64,000 bases of DNA. It comes from an uncultured Pelagibacteraceae bacterium. Its GTDB lineage: Bacteria; Pseudomonadota; Alphaproteobacteria; Pelagibacterales; AG-422-B15. How positions within the stretch are numbered: the first letter of the stretch is position 1; every line of letters starts with the position of its first letter. The position numbers and the translations under genes are program-made. The notes below the pieces were generated by a model that was given only the letters and a program-made list of their open reading frames with translations, searched no databases and was not told the DNA's origin. The stretch covers positions 1 to 64,000 of the forward strand of contig CACCKE010000001.1 in NCBI GenBank assembly GCA_902546615.1, in the 5' to 3' direction. Positions 21,648 through 31,304 of this stretch are shown piece by piece.

Positions 21648-22483
21648 TATTTTTTAGGTGTTGTTACTTTAACGGATTTAATTTTCATTGGATCTGCATC
21701 TTTTATTTCAAAAGTCGTGCCTGAACTGTGTTTTATAATTTCCCCTCTTTGCGGAACTCGACCCGTTATTGAAAAAATTAATCCTCCTAGTGTATCAACA
21801 TCATCATTATCATATGAATTCAAAAATTCGACATTGGTTACTTTTTGAAGTTCATCTATTTCAATTCTAGCACTAGCCTCGAAAGTATTTAGAGAGGATT
21901 TAATGAGCATTGGCAAGTTCTTTTCGTCATGTTCGTCTTCAATTTCACCAGTAATTTCCTCAATTACATCCTCAATTGTAACAAGACCATCAGTACAGCC
22001 ATACTCATCTATGACAATACCCATATGTAATCTGGTTAACTGCATTTTTAACAATAAATCAAGCACTGGCATTGAAGGAGGGATTTCTAAAATCTCTCTT
22101 TTTAAATTTTGAAGAAAATTATTTTCCGTTTTTTTTTGATTTTGGTAATTTACCAGATCCTTTATGTGAATCATGCCAATAATATTATCAAGATTTTTTT
22201 CATATATTGGCACTCTAGAGTGAGCTTCCTTTATAAAAACCTCAAGCACTTTTTCAAAGCTGTCATTTAATTCTACTGCACCAATGTCAGCCCTCGGTAT
22301 CATTATATCTGATGATCTGATGCCATCAATTTTTAAGATATTTAGAAGCATTAATCTTTCGTGCTTTGAAATTCCCTCAGTATCTTTCAAGTCACTATCT
22401 AAAACAGTTTCAATACTTTGTTTTAGATTGTTATTTTCAGTATTTTTTTTTAAAAAAAATTTTTCAAATAATTTTCTGATCAT
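21647..22483 (-). CDS. CorC/HlyC-type CBS-domain transporter-associated protein
   Basis: IMIPRADIGAVE, SRVPIYEKNLDNIIGMIHIKDL, GIVIDEYGCTDGLVTIEDVIEEITGEIEDEHD. Confidence 0.92.
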   Translation of the reverse strand: MIRKLFEKFFLKKNTENNNLKQSIETVLDSDLKDTEGISKHERLMLLNILKIDGIRSSDIMIPRADIGAVELNDSFEKVLEVFIKEAHSRVPIYEKNLDNIIGMIHIKDLVNYQNQKKTENNFLQNLKREILEIPPSMPVLDLLLKMQLTRLHMGIVIDEYGCTDGLVTIEDVIEEITGEIEDEHDEKNLPMLIKSSLNTFEASARIEIDELQKVTNVEFLNSYDNDDVDTLGGLIFSITGRVPQRGEIIKHSSGTTFEIKDADPMKIKSVKVTTPKK

Positions 22484-22935
22484 GATAAGTGCTTTATATT
22501 ATCAAATATTATATTTTCGAACTTATTCATTCGCTTAAACTGCTTTTCTGTATTGTGATCATAACCCAACAGATGAAGCATTCCATGAATTGTCATCTTA
22601 CACAAATGGTCGTACTTTTTAATTTTTTGTTCAATGGACTCCTCCAATAAAGTTTGATTTGATAAAACAATATCACCTAAAAGGTGAATACCATCTGAAG
22701 TAGATTGCATTGGAAATGATAGAACATTTGTTGGTTTATTTTTATTTCTATATAGATTATTAAGTTTCTTAATTTCATTATTTGAGGTTAAAAAAATACT
22801 AACGACAATATCTTCATCAATTTTTATATCCATTTGCTTAAGCGTTTCATTTACAGCTTGTCCAATATATTTTTTGAAATGTGGAAAATGTTTTTTCCAT
22901 CCTTTGTCCCCAATATTATAAGTTATCTTAGTCAT
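22480..22935 (-). CDS. ybeY: Endoribonuclease YbeY (16S rRNA maturation)
   Basis: LNNLYRNKNKPTNVLSFPM, MTIHGMLHLLGYDHNTEKQFKRM. Confidence 0.95.
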   Translation of the reverse strand: MTKITYNIGDKGWKKHFPHFKKYIGQAVNETLKQMDIKIDEDIVVSIFLTSNNEIKKLNNLYRNKNKPTNVLSFPMQSTSDGIHLLGDIVLSNQTLLEESIEQKIKKYDHLCKMTIHGMLHLLGYDHNTEKQFKRMNKFENIIFDNIKHLS

Positions 22936-22938
22936 TAA

Positions 22939-23958
22939 TTATGATTTTTGATCAAAGAGGTCTTTTATTTGGTCATCGTATGAATCATACGCATTGATAA
23001 TTTTTGTAACCATTTCATCTCTGACAATATCTTTTGATCCAAGCTCAACAACTTCAATATTATCTATTTTTTCCAGGATTTTAATTGATTTTAATAACCC
23101 TGAATCACTTTTTCTATTGAGGTCTATTTGAGATGGATCACCCGTAACTACCATTCTAGAATTTTTACCACATCTAGTTAAGAACATTTTTATTTGTGTA
23201 TGTGTTGCATTTTGAGCTTCATCTAAGATTACAAATGAATTATTTAATGTCCTGCCTCTCATAAAAGCTAGAGGAGCTATTTCAATTTCAGCGGACTCAA
23301 TTTTTCTTATCGCTATATCTGATGGCATAAGATCGTAAAGACTGTCGTACAATGGTCTCAGGTAAGGATCTACCTTTTCTTTTAAATCGCCAGGTAAGAA
23401 ACCAAGTTTTTCTCCAGCTTCTACTGCTGGTCTAGATAGAATTATTCTATCAAATTTATTATCTAGTAATTGAGAAACTGCTGCTGCAACTGCTAAAAAT
23501 GTTTTGCCTGTTCCGGCTGGACCAACCGCAAAGATAATTTTCTTTCTTTGAAGAATATCTAAATAATGATTTTGCATTTTACTTTTACCAATAACATCAA
23601 GTTTTGCTGTCTTGGTGACTGTCAAGTTTCTTATTTTATCATTCTCATTTAAAAATTGCATTTTTAGATTCTCCTGAATTAAATTAATATTATTTCCTTT
23701 TCTGTTAGATTTTAAATCCTGTTGTGTTTTTAAAATTGCATTTCGCAAAATATTTCTGTATTTTTTTTCACCTTTAATAATTAGTTGATTTCCTTTTTGA
23801 AATACCTTAATGGGAAGCTGATCTTCAAAAAAATTTAAATTTTCATTGTTAACTCCAAATATCTCTACAACATCTAAGTTATCAACATTTATTATGGAAG
23901 ATCCTGACGTCAGGTCCTTTTGATTTTCGGATATAGATTTTATTTGTTTATTTTTCAA
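22939..23958 (-). CDS. PhoH-like ATPase
   Basis: FAVGPAGTGKTFLAVAAAV, IILSRPAVEAGEKLGFLPGDLKEKVDPYLRPLYD, FVILDEAQNAT. Confidence 0.95.
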   Translation of the reverse strand: MKNKQIKSISENQKDLTSGSSIINVDNLDVVEIFGVNNENLNFFEDQLPIKVFQKGNQLIIKGEKKYRNILRNAILKTQQDLKSNRKGNNINLIQENLKMQFLNENDKIRNLTVTKTAKLDVIGKSKMQNHYLDILQRKKIIFAVGPAGTGKTFLAVAAAVSQLLDNKFDRIILSRPAVEAGEKLGFLPGDLKEKVDPYLRPLYDSLYDLMPSDIAIRKIESAEIEIAPLAFMRGRTLNNSFVILDEAQNATHTQIKMFLTRCGKNSRMVVTGDPSQIDLNRKSDSGLLKSIKILEKIDNIEVVELGSKDIVRDEMVTKIINAYDSYDDQIKDLFDQKS

Positions 23959-23976
23959 ATTAAACGGATAATCAAT

Positions 23977-25284
23977 TTAACAAATACCATATAAGCTCTT
24001 GTGGTTGCAAGACGTAATATCAATATCTTTTTCATAACCTGGCACTAGATCATTAGACTTTATATAAACTGATTGCATAAATGGCGTTCTTCCAAAGAAA
24101 TATTCAGGATTACTTAAACTTTGATTCTCAATTAAAACTTTTACAGTTTTATTACAAAACTGTTTGTTAAAGGAGTATTGAATTTTCTTTAATTTTTCTT
24201 GCAACACTAATAGTCTTTCTTTTTTTACTGAAATTGGAGTATCGTCAACTTCTGTCGATGACTTAGTTCCAGGTCTTGAACTATAAATAAATGAATAAGA
24301 TTGGGTAAACTCAATATCATCAATAAGTTTTAAAGTATCATTAAAATCTTGATCTGTTTCACCTGGATAGCCAACAATAAAATCTGAAGATATTTCTATA
24401 TCTGGTTTTGCTTTCTTTAACCTATCGATAGTTCTTCGATAAAAATTGGGATCATATTTTCTGTTCATTTTTTTTAAAATTGACTCTGAACCAGACTGAA
24501 CAGGCAAATGAATAAATGGCATAAGCTTATCATTTGTAGCATGTATATTAATTAAATCATCACTCATATTTACTGGATGCGAGGTTGTATATCTAATTCT
24601 TTTCACGTTTTCATTTTTACTAATTTCTTCTATAAGATCAGAAATAATTACTCTTACTCCATCGTTAATAGACTCATAAGCATTAACATTTTGACCAAGT
24701 AAGACAATTTCTTTTGCGCCATTATTAGTAAGAACATTTACTTCTTTTAATATCGATTCTAGAGGACGGGAGTACTCTGGTCCTCTTGTGTAAGGAACAA
24801 CACAAAACGAACAAAATTTATCACAACCTTCCTGAATAGTTATATATGATGAAACACCTTGCTTTCTTTTTTGTTCACTTAGATAATCAAATTTTTCATT
24901 TACAATAAATTCAGTATTGAGCTGTTTCGGGTATTTATTTAAATCATCAATCATTTGTGGTAGTAAATGATAACTTTGTGGACCCAAAATTATATCAATC
25001 GACTTATTTTTATTAAACATTTCTGAGTTTTCGGCCTGGGCTACGCAACCGACAACAGCAATAGTTTGTTTCTTCTTATCTTTATTTACTCTTCCAATAT
25101 CAGAATAGAGTTTATGGGCGGCCTTATCTCTAATATTACATGTATTAAATACAATCAGATCAGCATCTTCAGCATATTTATTTAGCTTCAAACCTTTATT
25201 TTCTAAAATTGAAGTTATTTTTTCACTATCGTAAATATTCATTTGGCATCCATAAGATTTTACGAAAAAAGTTGAATGGCTCAT
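23977..25284 (-). CDS. miaB: tRNA-2-methylthio-N6-dimethylallyladenosine synthase
   Basis: SYGCQMNIYDSEKI, IQEGCDKFCSFCVVPYTRGPEYSRP radical-SAM CxxxCxxC. Confidence 0.96.
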   Translation of the reverse strand: MSHSTFFVKSYGCQMNIYDSEKITSILENKGLKLNKYAEDADLIVFNTCNIRDKAAHKLYSDIGRVNKDKKKQTIAVVGCVAQAENSEMFNKNKSIDIILGPQSYHLLPQMIDDLNKYPKQLNTEFIVNEKFDYLSEQKRKQGVSSYITIQEGCDKFCSFCVVPYTRGPEYSRPLESILKEVNVLTNNGAKEIVLLGQNVNAYESINDGVRVIISDLIEEISKNENVKRIRYTTSHPVNMSDDLINIHATNDKLMPFIHLPVQSGSESILKKMNRKYDPNFYRRTIDRLKKAKPDIEISSDFIVGYPGETDQDFNDTLKLIDDIEFTQSYSFIYSSRPGTKSSTEVDDTPISVKKERLLVLQEKLKKIQYSFNKQFCNKTVKVLIENQSLSNPEYFFGRTPFMQSVYIKSNDLVPGYEKDIDITSCNHKSLYGIC

Positions 25285-26061
25285 TTAATTAACTTTTATG
25301 CTTTGATTTAAACCACTTAATATCTGCTTCTCACAATGAGCTGCCAATTCTTTTCGATTCTTAAAGTTATTTACGCTCATGAGATCATGAAAAATGATAT
25401 CTACTGTAATTCTACCAGATCTGAGAAAATTTGCCATTGCTGCAACCATTGAGGTATCGCCGACCCAAGCAATGTTTCGTCTTAAATAAATACCCATCGG
25501 AATATTATTTAACTTTGAATAACATATTGAAATTGGCTGAATTTTAATCTCGTTATTGTTGTCAAAAGCGCACTCAAGCATAGAAGATTTGAAATTCTTA
25601 ATACCGTTTCCATCAGACGTCGTACCTTCCGGAAAGATAATAAAATTTTCACCAGCTTTTAGTTTTTTTTGAATTAAATAATTATATTCAACGATTTTAT
25701 TTTTATTTTCATTATCTATAAAAAAAGTATTACTTAACATTGCTAAAAAACCAAAAATTCCCATTTGTGATACTTCTTTCTTAGCTATGAATCGTGCATT
25801 AAGTAGTGTTCCTAAACAAATTATATCAAACCAAGAAACATGGTTTGCTATATAGAGAACTCCCATATTTTTTTTGTTAAGTCTTGTTGTGTTAAAATTA
25901 ATATTAATACCTGTAACTATTTTTATCATTTGATAAAAGTAAAGAGGATAAATCCTCTTTAACTTAAATCCAATGATGTTACAAAAAATTTGGATAGGTA
26001 TAGAAAAAGCTATAATTAAAAGTAGAAAAATCAAAATAAAAACGAGTCTTAAAATAGACAT
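25285..26061 (-). CDS. 1-acyl-sn-glycerol-3-phosphate acyltransferase family
   Basis: YIANHVSWFDI (HX4D) and FPEGTTSDG acyltransferase motifs. Confidence 0.88.
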   Translation of the reverse strand: MSILRLVFILIFLLLIIAFSIPIQIFCNIIGFKLKRIYPLYFYQMIKIVTGININFNTTRLNKKNMGVLYIANHVSWFDIICLGTLLNARFIAKKEVSQMGIFGFLAMLSNTFFIDNENKNKIVEYNYLIQKKLKAGENFIIFPEGTTSDGNGIKNFKSSMLECAFDNNNEIKIQPISICYSKLNNIPMGIYLRRNIAWVGDTSMVAAMANFLRSGRITVDIIFHDLMSVNNFKNRKELAAHCEKQILSGLNQSIKVN

Positions 26062-26481
26062 CTAATTATTTTTTTTTATTTTAATTCCGTAAAGCTCTAA
26101 CCTATGATCAACAAGATTGTATCCGAGCGACTTTGCAACAGAACGTTGAATCTCTTCAATTTCTTCATTTGTGAATTCGTGAATTTCTCCTGTTTCAATA
26201 TCAATCAAATGATCGTGATGATGGTCTTCAATAGCTTCATATCTTGATCTACCATCTTTAAATTCATGTTTTTCAATAGCACCATATTCTTCAAAAAGTT
26301 TTACAGTCCTGTAGACCGTTGCAATACTAATATTTTTATCTTGCTCGTTAGCATTTAGAAATATTTCATTTACATCAGGGTGGCCATTGGCACTCATCTC
26401 TGTAATAACATCGGCAATAATATTTCTTTGCTCTGTCATTCTTAACCCTTTATCTCTGCACATTTTTTTTACGTCAATCAT
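26062..26481 (-). CDS. fur: Ferric uptake regulator family protein Fur
   Basis: GLRMTEQRNIIADVI, ISIATVYRTVKLFEEYGAIEKHEF, EDHHHDHLIDIETGEI. Confidence 0.93.
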   Translation of the reverse strand: MIDVKKMCRDKGLRMTEQRNIIADVITEMSANGHPDVNEIFLNANEQDKNISIATVYRTVKLFEEYGAIEKHEFKDGRSRYEAIEDHHHDHLIDIETGEIHEFTNEEIEEIQRSVAKSLGYNLVDHRLELYGIKIKKNN

Positions 26482-26490
26482 TTAAACCAC

Positions 26491-27117
26491 TCAAAAATAA
26501 TTATTTATATATAATGGTTTTGGGTCAATTTTATCAATCATATTATTATTAATTATTTCTGGTAATTCTTTCAAATTATAATCTATTAAATGAAAATTCT
26601 CTTTTATTTTAAGAAAAATTCTATTTTCTAATGATTTTTTAAATAAATTAATATTGCAAATATATATTGTTGAACTGTTGTATCTGAACTTTTCATTATC
26701 AAAATTAACTAATGTAGGTGAATTAATGCTCTTATTGCCTTTGAATGATTGGACAAAAAATTCATTATTTCTAAAGTGTAAAATTATACATTTTGTTTTT
26801 CTAATTTTACTCAGTCCCATTTTAAAATTGATTAATTCAAATTTAGATAATCCAAATACATTTAAATTCATAGTCAACTTAAGAGCTTTAGCAAAAGTTA
26901 GTGCAGTTCTAATACCAGTAAAACTTCCTGGTCCTGTAATAATATAAATTGATTTTATTTTTTTTATATTTGTATGTGATTTTTTTAAAAATTTATCGAT
27001 CTCAATAATTAATATTTCGGAAATATTTTTTTTTATTTTTAATTCTTTATTAACTGATTTACCATTATGTATTAAAGCTAATTTAAATGACTGAGTAAAA
27101 TCTAAAATAAGAAACAT
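26491..27117 (-). CDS. tsaB: tRNA threonylcarbamoyladenosine biosynthesis protein TsaB, divergent
   Basis: IYIITGPGSFTGIRTALTFAKAL; next to fur as in other alphaproteobacteria. Confidence 0.85.
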   Translation of the reverse strand: MFLILDFTQSFKLALIHNGKSVNKELKIKKNISEILIIEIDKFLKKSHTNIKKIKSIYIITGPGSFTGIRTALTFAKALKLTMNLNVFGLSKFELINFKMGLSKIRKTKCIILHFRNNEFFVQSFKGNKSINSPTLVNFDNEKFRYNSSTIYICNINLFKKSLENRIFLKIKENFHLIDYNLKELPEIINNNMIDKIDPKPLYINNYF

Positions 27118-27158
27118 AATATTGCTATTTTTTACATATAGACTAAAAATTAGATGAT

Positions 27159-28193
27159 ATGAATAATTTTTTTTTTAATAATTTAGGCAAAAATTATTTT
27201 TTATTTTTAATAATTTTCTCCTCATATACTTTACCTGCTTTTTCTGAATCTGGTGTTTCGGTATTCATGTATCATAGATTTGGAGAAGACAAATACCCTT
27301 CTACTAATGTTAGTGAAAAGCAATTTTTTTCGCATATAGATTATATTCTTGATAATGAAATTAAGGTTATTAAGTTAGAAGAATTGATTGAAGATTTAGA
27401 TCAAAATAAAAAATTTAATGACAAGACTGTGGCATTTTCTGTTGATGATGCCTATAGCTCATTTTATAAAATTGCTTGGCCAATTTTTAGAGATAATGAA
27501 ATTCCTGTCACTTTATTTGTGTCTACTGAAATAATTGACAATAGAACAAATGATTACATGACTTGGGAAGAAATCAAAACATTTGTTGATGAGGGCGGAA
27601 GTATTGGTCAACATACATCTACACATTTACACATGCCATTAAATTCCATTTCGGAAATAAAAGAAGACATTTTAAATTCTCATAAAAGCTGGATTAAAAA
27701 TATTGGTTACATACCTAAACTGTTTGCCTATCCATACGGTGAAACTAGTAATGAAGTGATTAATATACTCATGGAATTTAATATTTCACATGCTTTTGGT
27801 CAACACTCTGGAGTTATTTCCAGTTTTGATAATCAATACTATTTACCTAGATTTTCACTTAATGAAAGATTTGGAGATATTGATAGATTTGAATTTGCAG
27901 TTAATTCTAATTCTTTAAACGTAAAGGATTTTTTGCCAGGAGATATGTTTTTGACCGATAACAAAAAACCTTTAATTGAATTTAGTATTTTAAATAATTT
28001 GAAGGGGAGCCCTGTAGATTGTTTTTCTAATCCTGGCGGCAAATGGGATAAGCAAGAAATAATAAATATAAAAAAAAATAGATTCCAAATAAAATTAAAA
28101 GAAGATTATTTAAGTGGAAGAGCGCGCCTAAATTGTACAACAAAGGTTGATGATGAATGGTATTGGTTTGGATATCAGTTTTTAGTTAAATGA
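27159..28193 (+). CDS. Secreted polysaccharide deacetylase (NodB/CE4)
   Basis: Signal peptide; VFMYHRFGEDKYPS, VAFSVDDAYSSFY, GQHTSTHLHMP, FAYPYGET. Confidence 0.88.
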   Translation: MNNFFFNNLGKNYFLFLIIFSSYTLPAFSESGVSVFMYHRFGEDKYPSTNVSEKQFFSHIDYILDNEIKVIKLEELIEDLDQNKKFNDKTVAFSVDDAYSSFYKIAWPIFRDNEIPVTLFVSTEIIDNRTNDYMTWEEIKTFVDEGGSIGQHTSTHLHMPLNSISEIKEDILNSHKSWIKNIGYIPKLFAYPYGETSNEVINILMEFNISHAFGQHSGVISSFDNQYYLPRFSLNERFGDIDRFEFAVNSNSLNVKDFLPGDMFLTDNKKPLIEFSILNNLKGSPVDCFSNPGGKWDKQEIINIKKNRFQIKLKEDYLSGRARLNCTTKVDDEWYWFGYQFLVK

Positions 28194-29154
28194 TATCAGT
28201 AATTAATGGAGTCTGCTGATCAACACTTAAGTTTTCAAAATCTTGAAAGTCATTTATTTCAATAATATTTTTAATTTTATCAATATAATCATCTTCAATA
28301 GAGTAACTAGATAAAAACTCAGCTAAATAAGTACCATTCAGAGGTATCTTATTTGAACGCAGCACAAATCTATTAATGCGAAACTCATTATAGTGAAAAT
28401 TTGTATTTAGATTTTTCATATAAGACGCTACAGACTCACTTAAATTATTAAAAGATTTAATTTTATATTTTGCATCAATTTCTCTTTCGTTTGGAATGAT
28501 ACCATCGTTAGTTTTACCCCAAATGTACTGCCCAAAAAGGGCATTACCCTCGTATGCAAATCTGGAAGTGCCCCATCCGCTTTCTATAACAGCCTGAGCT
28601 AGTGCGAGTGAAGCGGGTATTTCATCAACTTTTATTAATAGAGAATCTAAAGTATCGGCCTTATATTCTTCCATTAAATTTTGAACCCAAATAGCTTCTT
28701 TTCGTGATATTTGATCAAAGCTACTTTTGATTAATTTTATATTCTGGTTCAAAGATGAAATTTTACTATTTTCTTGGACTATTAACGGTAATGTAATTTT
28801 TATAAATAATTCTTTTCTATTTTTTACGGATTTTATACTTTTTAGATCCTCAGGTAGTTGAGACACTTTTATATTTGGTATCGACTTAGTTTCTCTGATT
28901 TGATCAATCCTAGTATCGTAAATTATTTCATTTTGCTGGAGAGATTTTGCAGTTTTTAAATCAATTATATAAGAAACCTGCATATCTTTTTCAGCATGGT
29001 TTAAAGGTATATCTTTCTGCGTATAAGACTTCTGATAAAAGGTATTGGTATATATCAGCGAAGTTAAAACCGATAAGACGATGAGTAAAAAAATAAAATA
29101 ATATATTTTAAATAGAAATTTAATATTTTTATCTTTAGTAATTAAAATATTCAT
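28186..29154 (-). CDS. Bax-like glucosaminidase (mannosyl-glycoprotein endo-beta-N-acetylglucosaminidase family), membrane-anchored
   Basis: PASLALAQAVIESGWGTSRFAYEGNALFGQYIWG; N-terminal TM. Start moved to internal Met (MNILITKDK) to avoid overlapping nfu. Confidence 0.85.
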   Translation of the reverse strand: MNILITKDKNIKFLFKIYYFIFLLIVLSVLTSLIYTNTFYQKSYTQKDIPLNHAEKDMQVSYIIDLKTAKSLQQNEIIYDTRIDQIRETKSIPNIKVSQLPEDLKSIKSVKNRKELFIKITLPLIVQENSKISSLNQNIKLIKSSFDQISRKEAIWVQNLMEEYKADTLDSLLIKVDEIPASLALAQAVIESGWGTSRFAYEGNALFGQYIWGKTNDGIIPNEREIDAKYKIKSFNNLSESVASYMKNLNTNFHYNEFRINRFVLRSNKIPLNGTYLAEFLSSYSIEDDYIDKIKNIIEINDFQDFENLSVDQQTPLITDII

Positions 29155-29164
29155 AGCGATAATT

Positions 29165-29728
29165 CTATAGTACCTGCTCAACTTTTTTGACTTCAGGAAC
29201 ATTATGTTTAAGCATATTTTCGATACCGTTTTTCAACGTAACCGTTGCACTTGGACAACCTGCGCAGCTCCCTTTTAAGGAAAGATAAGCTGTACCACTT
29301 TCATATTTTATGAATTTTACGTCTCCACCATCTTGCATAATTGCCGGCCTGATCTTTGATAATAATATACTGTTGATCATATTAACTACTTTCAGATCAT
29401 CGTCATGAAACTGTATATTATCTAATTCATTGCTGTCATCTTCTCTTTTATCAATAGCTGGAAGGCCAGAGTTAAGATGATTAGAAATTACATGTAATAT
29501 TGAAGCCTTAAGTTGATCCCAGGTATAATCATTTTTATTAACTGAGATACAATTTTTGTTAAATAATACATTATCAACCCCTTTTATTTTGAAAAGTTCG
29601 TCTGCTAATACTGAGTTTCTGTTATCTTGTGATTTATTGAATTCAACTGGTTTCTCACAAAGCTCATAATCAGCAAGAATGAACTTTAGTGAATTTGGAT
29701 TTGGAGTTGATTCGGTTTGTATAAACAT
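29165..29728 (-). CDS. NifU/Nfu-type Fe-S scaffold protein
   Basis: MFIQTESTPNPNSLKF N-domain; IRPAIMQDGGDVKF...GSCAGCPSATVTLKNGIENML. Confidence 0.95.
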   Translation of the reverse strand: MFIQTESTPNPNSLKFILADYELCEKPVEFNKSQDNRNSVLADELFKIKGVDNVLFNKNCISVNKNDYTWDQLKASILHVISNHLNSGLPAIDKREDDSNELDNIQFHDDDLKVVNMINSILLSKIRPAIMQDGGDVKFIKYESGTAYLSLKGSCAGCPSATVTLKNGIENMLKHNVPEVKKVEQVL

Positions 29729-29815
29729 AACGTTTCTAAAGTTATATAGATAGATTCATAAATTTTTAAAGTTTTGATACAGTTATTTATTAAGTTACTG
29801 AAATTAAATTGATTT

Positions 29816-30292
29816 TTAATCTGATCGAGATGCTAAATCATCTATAAGCTCGTCTGAAAGTCCTTGTGGAATTATAACGATAGGCACAGGTAATTTTCCA
29901 GATTTTTGTCCTGCCAAAAGTGATACAAGTGGTCCAGGCTGATCTGACTCAGCCGCAGCTAGAACAAGAAATCTAATCGCGTTGTCTTCTTCCAGTGCTT
30001 CTATGATTTTTTCGCTTGTGGTACCCTCTTTTATCATAAGCTCAGGGACAATATTAGTTAGATCATTAATGACTTTAGACCATTTTTGAAGTTTTTCCTG
30101 AGCTTTCTCTCTTGCTTCTTGAAGTATAATATCTTCTATTGACTGCCATTGTTGAGGATCAAATTGTTCTATCACATTTAATAATATTACTCCTCCCTTT
30201 GTACTCTGCGCACGCTTTGCAGCAAACCTGATCGCAACGTTCAACTCTTCAGAGTCATCAACTATAACTAAAAATTTTGATCTATGCTTCAT
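29816..30292 (-). CDS. Universal stress protein UspA family
   Basis: KFLVIVDDSEELNVAIRFAAKRA Usp fold. Confidence 0.85.
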   Translation of the reverse strand: MKHRSKFLVIVDDSEELNVAIRFAAKRAQSTKGGVILLNVIEQFDPQQWQSIEDIILQEAREKAQEKLQKWSKVINDLTNIVPELMIKEGTTSEKIIEALEEDNAIRFLVLAAAESDQPGPLVSLLAGQKSGKLPVPIVIIPQGLSDELIDDLASRSD

Positions 30293-31304
30293 TTCTGTGT
30301 AGTCCTACAATGTCATATACATCATTAATTGTTTTTTGAGCAACTTGATTTGCTTTATTTTGGCCATCTAACAAGATTTCTGAAAGATAGCCTATGTCTT
30401 GCATCAGCTTTTTAACTTCTGTTGTTATTGGATTTAATCGTTCTACCAACACATCTGATAAATCAGACTTTAATTTAGAAAAATTTTGACCTTCATATTG
30501 TTCAACTAGCTTATATTTTTCAATTTCAGAAAAACCTGAATAGATATTAAGTAAGTTATTGACCTCAGCTAATTTTTGTACTTCCTCAATTTTTCCAGGC
30601 ATCACTGAGTCTGCAGTTTTTGCTTTTTTTATCTTTTTTATAATTTCATCGCTCTCATCTAAAAGACTTATGCGTGAGTATTCAGATAGATCTGATTTAC
30701 TCATTTTTTGACTTCCATCTTTAAGAGACATAATTCTTGAAATATTCTTATCTATAATTGGCTCTGGAATCGGAAAAAAGTCCTCACAATTAAAATCGCG
30801 ATTAAATTTTTGTGCAATATCTCTAGTGAGTTCAAGATGCTGCTTTTGATCATCTCCAACTGGAACGTGTGTTGCTTTATAAACTAATATGTCAGCAGCC
30901 ATTAAATTAGGATAAATAAATAGACCTGAACTGGCATTCTCTTTATCTTTCCCCGCTTTGTCTTTGAACTGTGTCATTCTATTCAACCATCCCATTCTTG
31001 TAACACAATTAAATACCCAAGCTAACTCTGAATGGGCGGATACACTGCTTTGATTAAATATTACACTATTCTTTGGGTCTATACCGGATGCTATATAAGT
31101 TGCTGCGACTTCTAAAGTATTTCTTTTTAAAATCTTAGGATCTTGTTTTACAGTTATCGCATGTAAATCAACTATACAAAAAAAACAATTATAGTTATTT
31201 TGCATGTTCACAAAATTTTTAATTGCCCCCAGATAATTACCTATATGAAGATCACCTGATGGTTGAACACCAGATAAAACAGTATTGTTATTAATTTTAC
31301 TCAT
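30282..31304 (-). CDS. trpS: Tryptophanyl-tRNA synthetase
   Basis: SGVQPSGDLHIGNYLGAI, MAADILVYKATHVPVGDDQKQHLELTRDIA, SLKDGSQKMSKS (KMSKS). Confidence 0.97.
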   Translation of the reverse strand: MSKINNNTVLSGVQPSGDLHIGNYLGAIKNFVNMQNNYNCFFCIVDLHAITVKQDPKILKRNTLEVAATYIASGIDPKNSVIFNQSSVSAHSELAWVFNCVTRMGWLNRMTQFKDKAGKDKENASSGLFIYPNLMAADILVYKATHVPVGDDQKQHLELTRDIAQKFNRDFNCEDFFPIPEPIIDKNISRIMSLKDGSQKMSKSDLSEYSRISLLDESDEIIKKIKKAKTADSVMPGKIEEVQKLAEVNNLLNIYSGFSEIEKYKLVEQYEGQNFSKLKSDLSDVLVERLNPITTEVKKLMQDIGYLSEILLDGQNKANQVAQKTINDVYDIVGLHRNEA

